Positions 1-5,601 of a stretch of 5,799 nt of DNA are shown in pieces. Source of the DNA: Pseudomonadota bacterium. GTDB taxonomy: Bacteria > Desulfobacterota > JADFVX01. The DNA is taken from NCBI GenBank assembly GCA_015222755.1, contig JADFVX010000112.1, positions 1 through 5,799 on the forward strand, read 5' to 3'. The position numbers were made by a program, and so were the translations under genes. Numbering within the stretch: the stretch's first letter is position 1; each line of letters starts with the position of its first letter. A model generated the notes under the pieces. That model did not search any database. It had not been told where the DNA came from and saw only the letters and a list, made by a program, of their open reading frames with translations.

Positions 1-441
1 GCCATTGCCATTGCGCAGGATAATATCGAAAAAAATGGTCTCCTGGCCTCTGTAAGGATTCTTGAGGGGGATCTCTTCGGCCCTGTTGCCGGGGAAAAGT
101 TCCACCTCATAGTTTCCAACCCCCCCTATATCCCAAAGGCTGAACTGACTACACTCCAGCCGGAGGTGAAAGACTTTGAGCCTCTTTCCGCGCTGGACGG
201 TGGAGAGGACGGGCTTGATTACTACCGGCAGATCATACCTCTGGCGCCGGACTTCCTTGTGCCGGGCGGCTGGCTGATGTTTGAACACGGGGCGGGACAA
301 TCCGGAGATATTATCGACTTATTTGAAAAAACAGGCCGTTTTGAGGAGATAATATCTGTAAACGATTATGCCGGGCTGGACAGGCTTGTTAAGGGAAGGC
401 TCAAAAAAGACCCTCGGCCTTATGCAGCCGGGGAAGTATGA
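1..441 (+). CDS. prmC: Peptide chain release factor N5-glutamine methyltransferase PrmC, 3' part
   Basis: This is the C-terminal 146 residues of a class I SAM-dependent methyltransferase; the 5' end lies outside the window and the reading frame is open from base 1. PrmC methylates the glutamine of the GGQ motif in release factors RF1 and RF2 in the cytosol, which improves translation termination. The diagnostic NPPY catalytic motif, which holds the target glutamine, is at 118-129 (SNPPYIP, fragment residues 39-45). It is followed by the family pattern of acidic residues and ALDGGEDGLDYYRQI, and the C-terminus carries the typical DYAGLDRLVKGR ending. The N-terminal helical domain and the glycine-rich SAM motif are not in the window. 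The short tail after VKGR (KKDPRPYAAGEV) is family-variable. In many bacteria prmC follows prfA, which cannot be checked here. NPPY alone also occurs in other N-methyltransferases, but the surrounding sequence favours PrmC. Confidence 0.93.
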   Translation, partial: AIAIAQDNIEKNGLLASVRILEGDLFGPVAGEKFHLIVSNPPYIPKAELTTLQPEVKDFEPLSALDGGEDGLDYYRQIIPLAPDFLVPGGWLMFEHGAGQSGDIIDLFEKTGRFEEIISVNDYAGLDRLVKGRLKKDPRPYAAGEV

Positions 442-513
442 ACTGAACAGGGTGGAGAAGGAGATAATGGAGGTGCTTGCAGGATAGATGTACCTCTTCC
501 CTAAAACAGGGAC

Positions 514-562
514 AAACTACTTGACACTCCCCCCCTTTGCCACTACTATTTTCAGGTAGTTT
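514..562. repeat. Inverted repeat flanking the promoter (possible operator)
   Basis: AAACTAC (514-520) and its exact reverse complement GTAGTTT (556-562) are separated by 35 bp and bracket the -35 and -10 hexamers. A third copy of the core, ACTAC (542-546), overlaps the start of the -10 element and forms a closer inverted repeat with GTAGT (556-560). TTCAGG is also repeated at 551-556 and 561-566. The spacing would suit a regulator binding on both sides of the promoter, but seven-base repeats in an AT-rich gap can occur by chance. No known operator consensus is recognised. Confidence 0.3.
521..549 (+). promoter_or_regulatory. Sigma-70-type promoter for the pgpA-cinA-thpR-recA operon
   Basis: A perfect -35 hexamer TTGACA (521-526) is followed by a 17-bp spacer and a -10 hexamer TACTAT (544-549, 4 of 6 matches to TATAAT, with the key first A and last T present). 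A start site would be expected near 556, giving a leader of about 34 nt before pgpA. It sits in the only real gap of the window, directly upstream of a closely packed gene series, which is where an operon promoter is expected. The promoter is inferred from sequence only. The spacer contains a run of seven C (529-535), which is unusual. Confidence 0.6.
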
Positions 563-570
563 CAGGCTTT

Positions 571-578
571 TAAGGGGG
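571..578 (+). promoter_or_regulatory. Shine-Dalgarno of pgpA, complementary to an upstream C-tract
   Basis: TAAGGGGG can pair with the whole 16S anti-SD core with a single G-U wobble. It lies 11 nt before the TTG at 590 and 5 nt before an in-frame ATT at 584, so it bears on the choice of start. Its AAGGGGG (572-578) is exactly complementary to CCCCCTT (531-537) in the promoter spacer. Only a transcript reading through from prmC would carry both halves; a transcript started near 556 would lack the C-tract. Confidence 0.6.
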
Positions 579-589
579 CATTAATTCCA

Positions 590-1057
590 TTGAAAAAAAC
601 AGTTATTTTTATCGCTACCGGGGCCTACAGCGGCTATTCACCATTTGCCCCCGGAACAGCTGGAACGCTGGCCGCCATACCTCTATACCTTTTGCTTTCC
701 CCACTTGACCCGTGGCTCTACGGGGCTATCGTGCTGGCCCTTTTGCCCATCTCTTTCTGGAGTGCCGGTGAAGCGGAAAAAGTCTTCGGGACAAAGGACA
801 GCAAGCAGATAGTAATTGACGAGATCCTTGGTTATTTTGTGACCATGTTTATGGCGCCTGCGGGATGGGTGTACGTTGTTGCAGGATTTTTCCTCTTTCG
901 TTTCTTTGATATATTAAAGCCTTATCCCGTGAAGCGTTTTGAGGAACTGGGCGGCGGTGTAGGTGTTGTTATGGACGACATCATGGCAGGGGTCTATGCT
1001 GCGATTGTCTTGCAGGTCCTTGCCTACACCGGGCTGCTTTCTTTTATAGGCGGCTGA
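590..1057 (+). CDS. pgpA: Phosphatidylglycerophosphatase A
   Basis: A 155-residue integral membrane protein of the PgpA family. It dephosphorylates phosphatidylglycerol phosphate to phosphatidylglycerol at the inner membrane, the last step in making that phospholipid. Family blocks seen are GYSPFAPGTAGT (residues 15-26), IVIDEILG (74-81), FRFFDILKPYPV (103-114) and GGGVGVVMDDIMAGVYA (121-137). The acidic residues in the second, third and fourth blocks are the likely Mg-binding and catalytic positions. Hydrophobic stretches near residues 27-57, 79-107 and 131-153 fit a multi-span protein, and the length is normal. The start is TTG at 590, giving MKKTVIFIATGAYSGYSP, because no ATG or GTG is in frame; ATT at 584 has better spacing from the Shine-Dalgarno and would add two residues. 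The stop overlaps the cinA start by one base (TGATG). It is probably the first gene of the operon. Confidence 0.93.
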   Translation: MKKTVIFIATGAYSGYSPFAPGTAGTLAAIPLYLLLSPLDPWLYGAIVLALLPISFWSAGEAEKVFGTKDSKQIVIDEILGYFVTMFMAPAGWVYVVAGFFLFRFFDILKPYPVKRFEELGGGVGVVMDDIMAGVYAAIVLQVLAYTGLLSFIGG

Positions 1058-2307
1058 TGGGAGAGATTGTAAAAGCAGATATAATAACTGTCGGTAATGA
1101 GCTGGTCTCTGGTGATGTACAGGAGACAAACGGACGGTTCCTGATTGGCAGGCTTAGAGGTATAGGGGTAAAGACAGCGCGGATTTCTGTCGTGGGAGAT
1201 GAAGACTGGGCCATATGCGATGTGCTGGAAAATGCCTTCAGGTCCCATGAAATAAAACTCATTATCTTGACCGGCGGGCTTGGGCCGACAAGGGACGACA
1301 TAACATCGCGTTCTGTTGCCAAGGTGACTGGAAAGAGGCTTGTCTTTTCCGATGAGGTACTGGCCCACATCAGGGAGACCATGGAGTCACGCGGAGAGGA
1401 GATGCACCCTTCCCAGGAGAAGCAGGCCCTTATTCCGCAGAAGGCGAAGGTGTTGAAAAACCCCGGTGGAACAGCCTGCGCCTATACGCTCCACCATCAT
1501 GGAAAGATAATTGCTGTGCTCCCCGGCATTCCGAGCGAGGTCCGGCTCATAACAGACCAGCTGCTTCTTGCTGAAATAGAGTCGGAACTACATCCCCAAA
1601 AGTCTGAGTCGGTAAAAAAAATACATGTTCTGGGCCTGCCGGAGACAAAGATAGAGGAGATGATCTCCCCTGACCTCAGAGATATAGCTGGACTCCAGGT
1701 AGCCTTCCTGCCATCGCCGACGCAGGTGACTCTCAGCCTTGTGGCCGAGGGAGCAGGAGCTGAAAAGATAGTATCTCAGGCGGCAGATGCCATAAGTGAA
1801 AGACTGGGCAATTATATCTTTGCCGAAGGTGACGGAAGCCTGGAAGAGACGACAGGCAATCTTTTGCAGCTGAGGAGAAAGACGCTGTCTCTGGCTGAGT
1901 CCTGCACCGGAGGAGGGATAGGTGAAAAAATTACGCGTATCCCGGGATGCTCTGCATATTTCCATATGGGATTTGTTACCTATTCCAACGAAGCGAAGTC
2001 AAAGCTGCTTGACATTGACCCTGCGCTTATCGATAAATATGGCGCCGTAAGCAAAGAGGTGGCAGCTGCCATGGCGCAGGGGGCAAGGAAAATAGGCCGT
2101 GCCGACTTCGGCCTTGCCGTAACCGGTATTGCCGGGCCTGAGGGAGGGAGCGAAGACAAACCCGTGGGAACGGTGTATGTAGCACTGTCATCTGATGAAC
2201 ATACAATGGCAAAAAGATTTAGTTTTAGTGGAGACAGGGCAGAGGTCAGGGAACGTGCAAAACAGGCTGCGCTGGAATTTTTACGGCGGAAGCTGGTGAC
2301 TTCTTAA
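1057..2307 (+). CDS. cinA: CinA: nucleotide pyrophosphatase domain fused to NMN deamidase domain
   Basis: A full-length (416 aa) two-domain CinA protein. The N-terminal MoCF-like domain (about residues 6-170), associated in the family with ADP-ribose pyrophosphatase activity, shows TVGNEL (11-16), TGGLGPTRDD (72-81), PGGTA (136-140) and LPGIPSE (155-161). A linker domain follows. The C-terminal PncC-type domain (about 265-412), which deamidates nicotinamide mononucleotide to nicotinate mononucleotide in pyridine nucleotide salvage, shows ESCTGG (281-286), VTYSNEAK (307-314), GAVS (329-332), VTGIAGPEGG (355-364) and KPVGTVY (368-374). The protein is cytosolic. ATG 1057 overlaps the pgpA stop, which implies translational coupling, with AGGCGG just upstream as a moderate ribosome site. 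The gene ends in tandem stops, TAATAA. In some Gram-positive bacteria cinA and recA share a competence-induced operon; here thpR sits between them. There is no sign of damage to either domain. Confidence 0.95.
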   Translation: MGEIVKADIITVGNELVSGDVQETNGRFLIGRLRGIGVKTARISVVGDEDWAICDVLENAFRSHEIKLIILTGGLGPTRDDITSRSVAKVTGKRLVFSDEVLAHIRETMESRGEEMHPSQEKQALIPQKAKVLKNPGGTACAYTLHHHGKIIAVLPGIPSEVRLITDQLLLAEIESELHPQKSESVKKIHVLGLPETKIEEMISPDLRDIAGLQVAFLPSPTQVTLSLVAEGAGAEKIVSQAADAISERLGNYIFAEGDGSLEETTGNLLQLRRKTLSLAESCTGGGIGEKITRIPGCSAYFHMGFVTYSNEAKSKLLDIDPALIDKYGAVSKEVAAAMAQGARKIGRADFGLAVTGIAGPEGGSEDKPVGTVYVALSSDEHTMAKRFSFSGDRAEVRERAKQAALEFLRRKLVTS

Positions 2308-2315
2308 TAAAGAGC

Positions 2316-2918
2316 ATGCCGGGAAATAGGGAGACAATACGGACTTTCATCGCCATTGAAATTCCGGGTGACATTCTGGGCAAGATTTCTGATATACTGC
2401 ATGTTTTAAAAAAGGGCTGCCCCGATGTAAGGTGGGTAAGGGCGGAGTCGATTCATCTTACGCTGAAGTTCCTGGGCAATATTGATGCTGAAAGACTGGA
2501 CAGTCTGGCCATTGAATTGGCGGAACTATCCGGGGCCCCCTTGAGTTTGTCCCTTGGGCAGCCGGGGGCCTTCCCGAACCTTAAGCGTCCAAGAGTTGTC
2601 TGGATGGGTCTGGAAGGCGATACAGGAGGGCTTGCCAAATTGCAGCAGGTGATAGAAAAAAGGTGTGCCGGTATAGGACTTCCGGAGGAGAAGAGGGGTT
2701 TTTTCCCTCACCTGACACTGGGGCGGATAAAAGACGGCAGGCCGGCTGATCTGGCAGGCCTCTCTGCCTTGCTTAATAAGATTGATACGGCCGACATCCC
2801 GCCATTTGTGGCTGATGCCGTACATATTTACGAAAGCATCCTGGGACCGACAGGGGCTAAATACAGAAAACTTAATGATTTTGCCCTTAAGGGCGATAAG
2901 GACAGGAGGACTAAATGA
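2316..2918 (+). CDS. thpR: RNA 2',3'-cyclic phosphodiesterase (LigT / 2'-5' RNA ligase family)
   Basis: A 200-residue protein of the 2H phosphoesterase superfamily. It carries the two catalytic His-x-Thr motifs that define the fold: HLTLKFLG at residues 47-54 and HLTLGRIK at 132-139. The N-terminal RTFIAIEIP (9-17) and the FPNLKRPRVVWMGL block (86-99) are also typical. Family members open RNA 2',3'-cyclic phosphates to 2'-phosphates and can join 2'-5' RNA ends in vitro; the physiological substrate is often unknown. The length is normal. Its start ATG lies 8 nt after the cinA stop with only a weak AAGAG one base away, so translation probably depends on coupling with cinA. Its last codons overlap the recA start (ATGA). 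Confidence 0.93.
   Translation: MPGNRETIRTFIAIEIPGDILGKISDILHVLKKGCPDVRWVRAESIHLTLKFLGNIDAERLDSLAIELAELSGAPLSLSLGQPGAFPNLKRPRVVWMGLEGDTGGLAKLQQVIEKRCAGIGLPEEKRGFFPHLTLGRIKDGRPADLAGLSALLNKIDTADIPPFVADAVHIYESILGPTGAKYRKLNDFALKGDKDRRTK
2883..2894. repeat. Perfect 12-bp palindrome just before the recA ribosome site
   Basis: GCCCTTAAGGGC is a perfect palindrome inside the last codons of thpR (ALKG). As RNA it could form a four-pair GC stem with a UUAA loop, ending 9 nt before the recA Shine-Dalgarno. It is too short and lacks a U-tract, so it is not a terminator. It may have no function, since the protein sequence partly explains it. Confidence 0.3.
2904..2909 (+). promoter_or_regulatory. Strong Shine-Dalgarno for recA
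   Basis: AGGAGG lies 5 nt before the recA ATG at 2915, inside the end of thpR. It is the strongest canonical site in the window and fixes the recA start. It would let RecA be made at a higher rate than its operon partners despite the shared transcript and the four-base overlap. Confidence 0.8.
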
Positions 2919-3940
2919 GTGCAAGTCAGGACAAGGAACGGGCTGTAGAGCTGGCGCTTAGCCAGATAGAAAAGCAGTTTGGCAAGGGCGCTATAATGCG
3001 GATGGACGGTGATGCCATTTATAATGACATCCCGACCATCCCGACAGGCTCCATAGGCCTCGATGTCGCCCTGGGTGTAGGTGGCGTACCGAGAGGCCGG
3101 GTTATTGAGATATTCGGCCCCGAATCATCGGGAAAGACCACTCTTGCATTGCACATAGCTGCGGAGGCCCAGAAGGCGGGGGGGATTGTTGCCTTTATAG
3201 ATGCCGAACACGCCCTTGATATCTCCTACGCCAAGCGCCTTGGCATCCAGGCGGATGATCTTCTTATATCACAGCCTGATACCGGCGAACAGGCACTTGA
3301 GATAGCAGAGATGCTTGTTAGAAGCGGTGCCGTTGACGTACTTGTAGTAGACTCCGTGGCGGCACTTGTCCCCCGCGCTGAAATCGAGGGAGAGATGGGC
3401 GACTCCCACATGGGGCTTCAGGCGAGACTTATGTCTCAGGCACTGAGGAAGCTTACTGGAGCTATCAGCAAGTCCGGGACCTCACTTATATTTATCAACC
3501 AGATAAGGATGAAGATCGGGGTAATGTTTGGAAACCCTGAGACGACTACAGGTGGAAACGCACTGAAATTTTACTCATCTGTAAGGCTGGATATAAGGAA
3601 GGCAGGGGCCATAAAACAGGGGCAGGACGTTATCGGAAGCCAGACAAAGGTAAAGGTCGTTAAGAACAAAGTTGCTCCTCCCTTCAAAGAAGTGATCTTT
3701 GACATAATGTATGGTGAAGGGATTTCCAAGGAAGGGGAGTTCATAGATATCGGCTCTGATATAGAGGTTATAGAAAAGAGCGGCTCATGGTACTCTCTGG
3801 ATGGCGAGCGTATAGGGCAGGGAAGAGAAAACGCCAAGGCATTCTTCCGTGAAAACCCGGAAAAGGCGGCACAGGTTGAGGAAAAGATACTTAACCACTA
3901 CGGACTCAGCCGTAACAAAGAAATATCAGCCGAGGCGTAA
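2915..3940 (+). CDS. recA: Recombinase RecA
   Basis: A full-length (341 aa) RecA, the DNA-dependent ATPase that forms filaments on single-stranded DNA, drives homologous pairing and strand exchange, and triggers LexA self-cleavage. Visible elements are the N-terminal oligomerisation helix with IEKQFGKGAIMRM (18-30), Walker A GPESSGKTT (68-76), the DAEHALD block with its catalytic glutamate (96-102), Walker B DVLVVDS (141-147), DNA-binding loop 1 around EGEMGDSHMG (158-167) and loop 2 within INQIRMKIGVMFGNPETTTGG (195-214). The C-terminal domain is present but ends in a short, weakly acidic tail (KEISAEA). The start follows AGGAGG by 5 nt and overlaps the thpR stop. I see no recognisable LexA operator (neither CTGT-N8-ACAG nor GAAC-N4-GTTC) directly upstream. 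recX lies two genes downstream. The sequence is intact, with no intein or frameshift. Confidence 0.98.
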   Translation: MSASQDKERAVELALSQIEKQFGKGAIMRMDGDAIYNDIPTIPTGSIGLDVALGVGGVPRGRVIEIFGPESSGKTTLALHIAAEAQKAGGIVAFIDAEHALDISYAKRLGIQADDLLISQPDTGEQALEIAEMLVRSGAVDVLVVDSVAALVPRAEIEGEMGDSHMGLQARLMSQALRKLTGAISKSGTSLIFINQIRMKIGVMFGNPETTTGGNALKFYSSVRLDIRKAGAIKQGQDVIGSQTKVKVVKNKVAPPFKEVIFDIMYGEGISKEGEFIDIGSDIEVIEKSGSWYSLDGERIGQGRENAKAFFRENPEKAAQVEEKILNHYGLSRNKEISAEA

Positions 3941-3965
3941 ACAAAAAAAGACAGGGTGAGGGAGT

Positions 3966-5138
3966 ATGGACTTAGTTGATATATTAAAAATAGCTGTTAA
4001 AAACGGGGCATCTGATATACATATAAAGGTCGGGATGCCACCGCTTTTCCGTATAAACAGTGTTCTTCACCCGCTAAAGACGGCACCCAAATTTACTCCC
4101 GAAACGCTAAATAAGATGGTTATGGGAACGATGACGGAGACCCAGCAGGAAACCTTTAAACTGAAACATGAGATCGATTTTGCCTATGGCGTTTCCGGGC
4201 TGGGCAGATTTCGTGTAAATGCATTCCAGCAGCGCGGCACAATTGGAGCGGTCCTAAGGGTAATACCTCACGAAATAAAGTCCTTTGATGAGCTTCATCT
4301 GCCAAAGGTCATAAAAAAACTGGCCAGTGAGCACCGGGGGCTTATCCTCGTAACGGGCACAACTGGCAGCGGCAAGTCGACAACACTGGCTTCCATGATA
4401 GACTATATCAACAGTCACAGAACGGCCCACATAATGACTATTGAAGACCCCGTCGAGTGCCTGCATCGTGACAAAAAAAGTATCATAAACCAGCGGGAGG
4501 TAGGCTTTGACACGGAGAGTTTTTCCGTGGCCCTGCGTAGTGCCCTGAGGCAGGACCCCGATGTTATACTGGTAGGGGAGATGAGGGACCTTGAGACAAT
4601 AGAGATAGCCCTTACTGCGGCGGAGACAGGACACCTGGTGCTTTCCACCCTGCACACTATTGATGCACAGGAAACGATCAACCGTATCGTATCTGTTTTC
4701 CCGCCCAGTTATCAGCAGCAGACAAGAAGCGCCCTTGCAGGAGTTCTTAAGGGGATCATATCGCAGCGCCTGGTAGTCAAGTCCGGCGGGAAGGCCCGTG
4801 TCCCGGCAATAGAGGTCATGGTGGCCTCTGCAAGGGTCAGGGAGTGCATTATCGATGCCACCAAGACCAAGGAGATAAATGAGGCTATTGCCGAAGGAAA
4901 TGTTGCCTATGGTATGCAGACATTTGACCAGTCACTCATGCAGCTTATGGGAGAAAAGCTTATAACATACGATGAGGCCATGAAAAATGCCTCCAACCCG
5001 GCGGATTTTGCCCTTAAACTGAAAGGCGTATCTTCGACAAGTGACCTCCAGTGGGAGGGCTTTAATAAGGGAGAAAACGGCGAAGAGGTCGGGTCACCTG
5101 CTGGGCCTGAAGAGGGCCTTGACATCGAAAGATTCTGA
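3966..5138 (+). CDS. pilT: Type IV pilus retraction ATPase, PilT family
   Basis: A 390-residue hexameric secretion-type ATPase of the PilT group, expected at the cytoplasmic face of the inner membrane, where it powers pilus depolymerisation for twitching and often DNA uptake. It shows an N-terminal PAS-like region (about 1-105) starting DLVDILKIAVKNGASDIHI, Walker A GTTGSGKSTT (131-140), the Asp box TIEDPVE (158-164), Walker B DPDVILVGEMRD (197-208) and the His box TGHLVLSTLHT (221-231). The lack of a PilB/GspE-type N-terminal domain and the GEMRDLETI signature favour PilT over PilB. The AIRNLIRE motif that is conserved in classical PilT reads RVRECIID (290-297). The C-terminus has NASNPADFALKLKGVSSTSD (341-360) and then a variable acidic tail ending DIERF. 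GGTGAGG (3955-3961) serves as ribosome site. The gene follows recA by 25 bp with no terminator and overlaps recX by 20 bp or more. A PilU-like role cannot be excluded. Confidence 0.93.
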   Translation: MDLVDILKIAVKNGASDIHIKVGMPPLFRINSVLHPLKTAPKFTPETLNKMVMGTMTETQQETFKLKHEIDFAYGVSGLGRFRVNAFQQRGTIGAVLRVIPHEIKSFDELHLPKVIKKLASEHRGLILVTGTTGSGKSTTLASMIDYINSHRTAHIMTIEDPVECLHRDKKSIINQREVGFDTESFSVALRSALRQDPDVILVGEMRDLETIEIALTAAETGHLVLSTLHTIDAQETINRIVSVFPPSYQQQTRSALAGVLKGIISQRLVVKSGGKARVPAIEVMVASARVRECIIDATKTKEINEAIAEGNVAYGMQTFDQSLMQLMGEKLITYDEAMKNASNPADFALKLKGVSSTSDLQWEGFNKGENGEEVGSPAGPEEGLDIERF

Positions 5139-5601
5139 GCAGAAAAAAGCCCTTGATATAGCCTACCGCTACCTGTCCTACCGTGCAAGAACAGTCTTTG
5201 AAGTCAAAGAAAAGCTGAAAAAGGGGCAGGTCACACCGGAAAATATCGAAAAAGTCCTTTTAAAGCTTAAAGACCTGAGGCTCGTTGACGACAGGAGCTT
5301 TGCCTTAAGTATGGCAAAGGAGATTGTCCGTCTAAGGTATTGTGGCCCCTACTATATAAGGGGCAAGCTTCGCCAGAAAGGAATAGATAGTACGATTGCA
5401 GAAGAGGCCGTTTTGGCGGCTTTTTCTGAAGAAGACGAAAAGTCAGTCGCAATAAGACTTGCAACAAAAAAAATGAAAGGGCAAGACTTGTCCTCCGACA
5501 AGGAAAGAGAACGCCTGGGCCGCTTTATAAAGTCAAAGGGCTATTCCTGGGAAATCATTAGGGAGGCACTGGAGCATATTGATGACAGGAAGAGAGATTA
5601 G
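5119..5601 (+). CDS. recX: Regulatory protein RecX
   Basis: RecX binds RecA filaments and limits their growth and ATPase activity. The protein is small and mostly helical. Family features are an initial ALDIAYRYLSYRARTVFEVK block leading to EKLKKG, then LVDDRSFA, then GPYYIRGKLRQKGI, and a last repeat ending RFIKSKGYSWEIIREAL; these correspond to the tandem three-helix repeats of the family. The start is uncertain. The frame is open from a GTG at 5041 (186 aa, 98-bp overlap with pilT), but family homology begins only near 5143. I chose TTG 5119 (160 aa, 20-bp overlap), which gives normal family length, although its GAAGAGGG (5109-5116) is only 2 nt away. No in-frame ATG precedes the conserved part. 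It is separated from recA by pilT, whereas recA-recX adjacency is the more usual layout. The end overlaps the alaS start by 20 bp. Confidence 0.9.
   Translation: MTSKDSEQKKALDIAYRYLSYRARTVFEVKEKLKKGQVTPENIEKVLLKLKDLRLVDDRSFALSMAKEIVRLRYCGPYYIRGKLRQKGIDSTIAEEAVLAAFSEEDEKSVAIRLATKKMKGQDLSSDKERERLGRFIKSKGYSWEIIREALEHIDDRKRD

Noticed and set aside
422..487. Small open frame overlapping the prmC end (21 codons, starting MQPGKYELNRVEK), containing an AAGGAG and ATG at 467.
   Set aside because: It is too short to judge and has no ribosome site for its first ATG. The ATG 467 behind AAGGAG encodes only six residues. A frameshifted prmC tail is possible, but PrmC already ends with a normal C-terminus in the main frame.
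499..511. CCCT-AAAAC-AGGG stem as a prmC terminator.
   Set aside because: It has only four base pairs with no U-tract, so it does not qualify as an intrinsic terminator.
488..559. Second tiny open frame (23 codons, MYLFPKTG...) directly after the first, running through the promoter.
   Set aside because: It overlaps the better-supported promoter elements, has a weak ribosome site and no recognisable peptide. It is most likely chance.
914..1382. Minus-strand open frames opposite pgpA and cinA, and similar ones opposite recA, pilT and thpR.
   Set aside because: They lie wholly opposite well-identified genes, encode no recognisable families, and have the composition expected of antisense shadows.
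1614..1621. Run of eight A in cinA, with another at 5466-5473 in recX, as programmed slippage sites.
   Set aside because: Both are explained by adjacent Lys codons. Shifted frames in cinA hit stops within about 20 codons, and no stimulatory structure is evident. A runs are common across the window.
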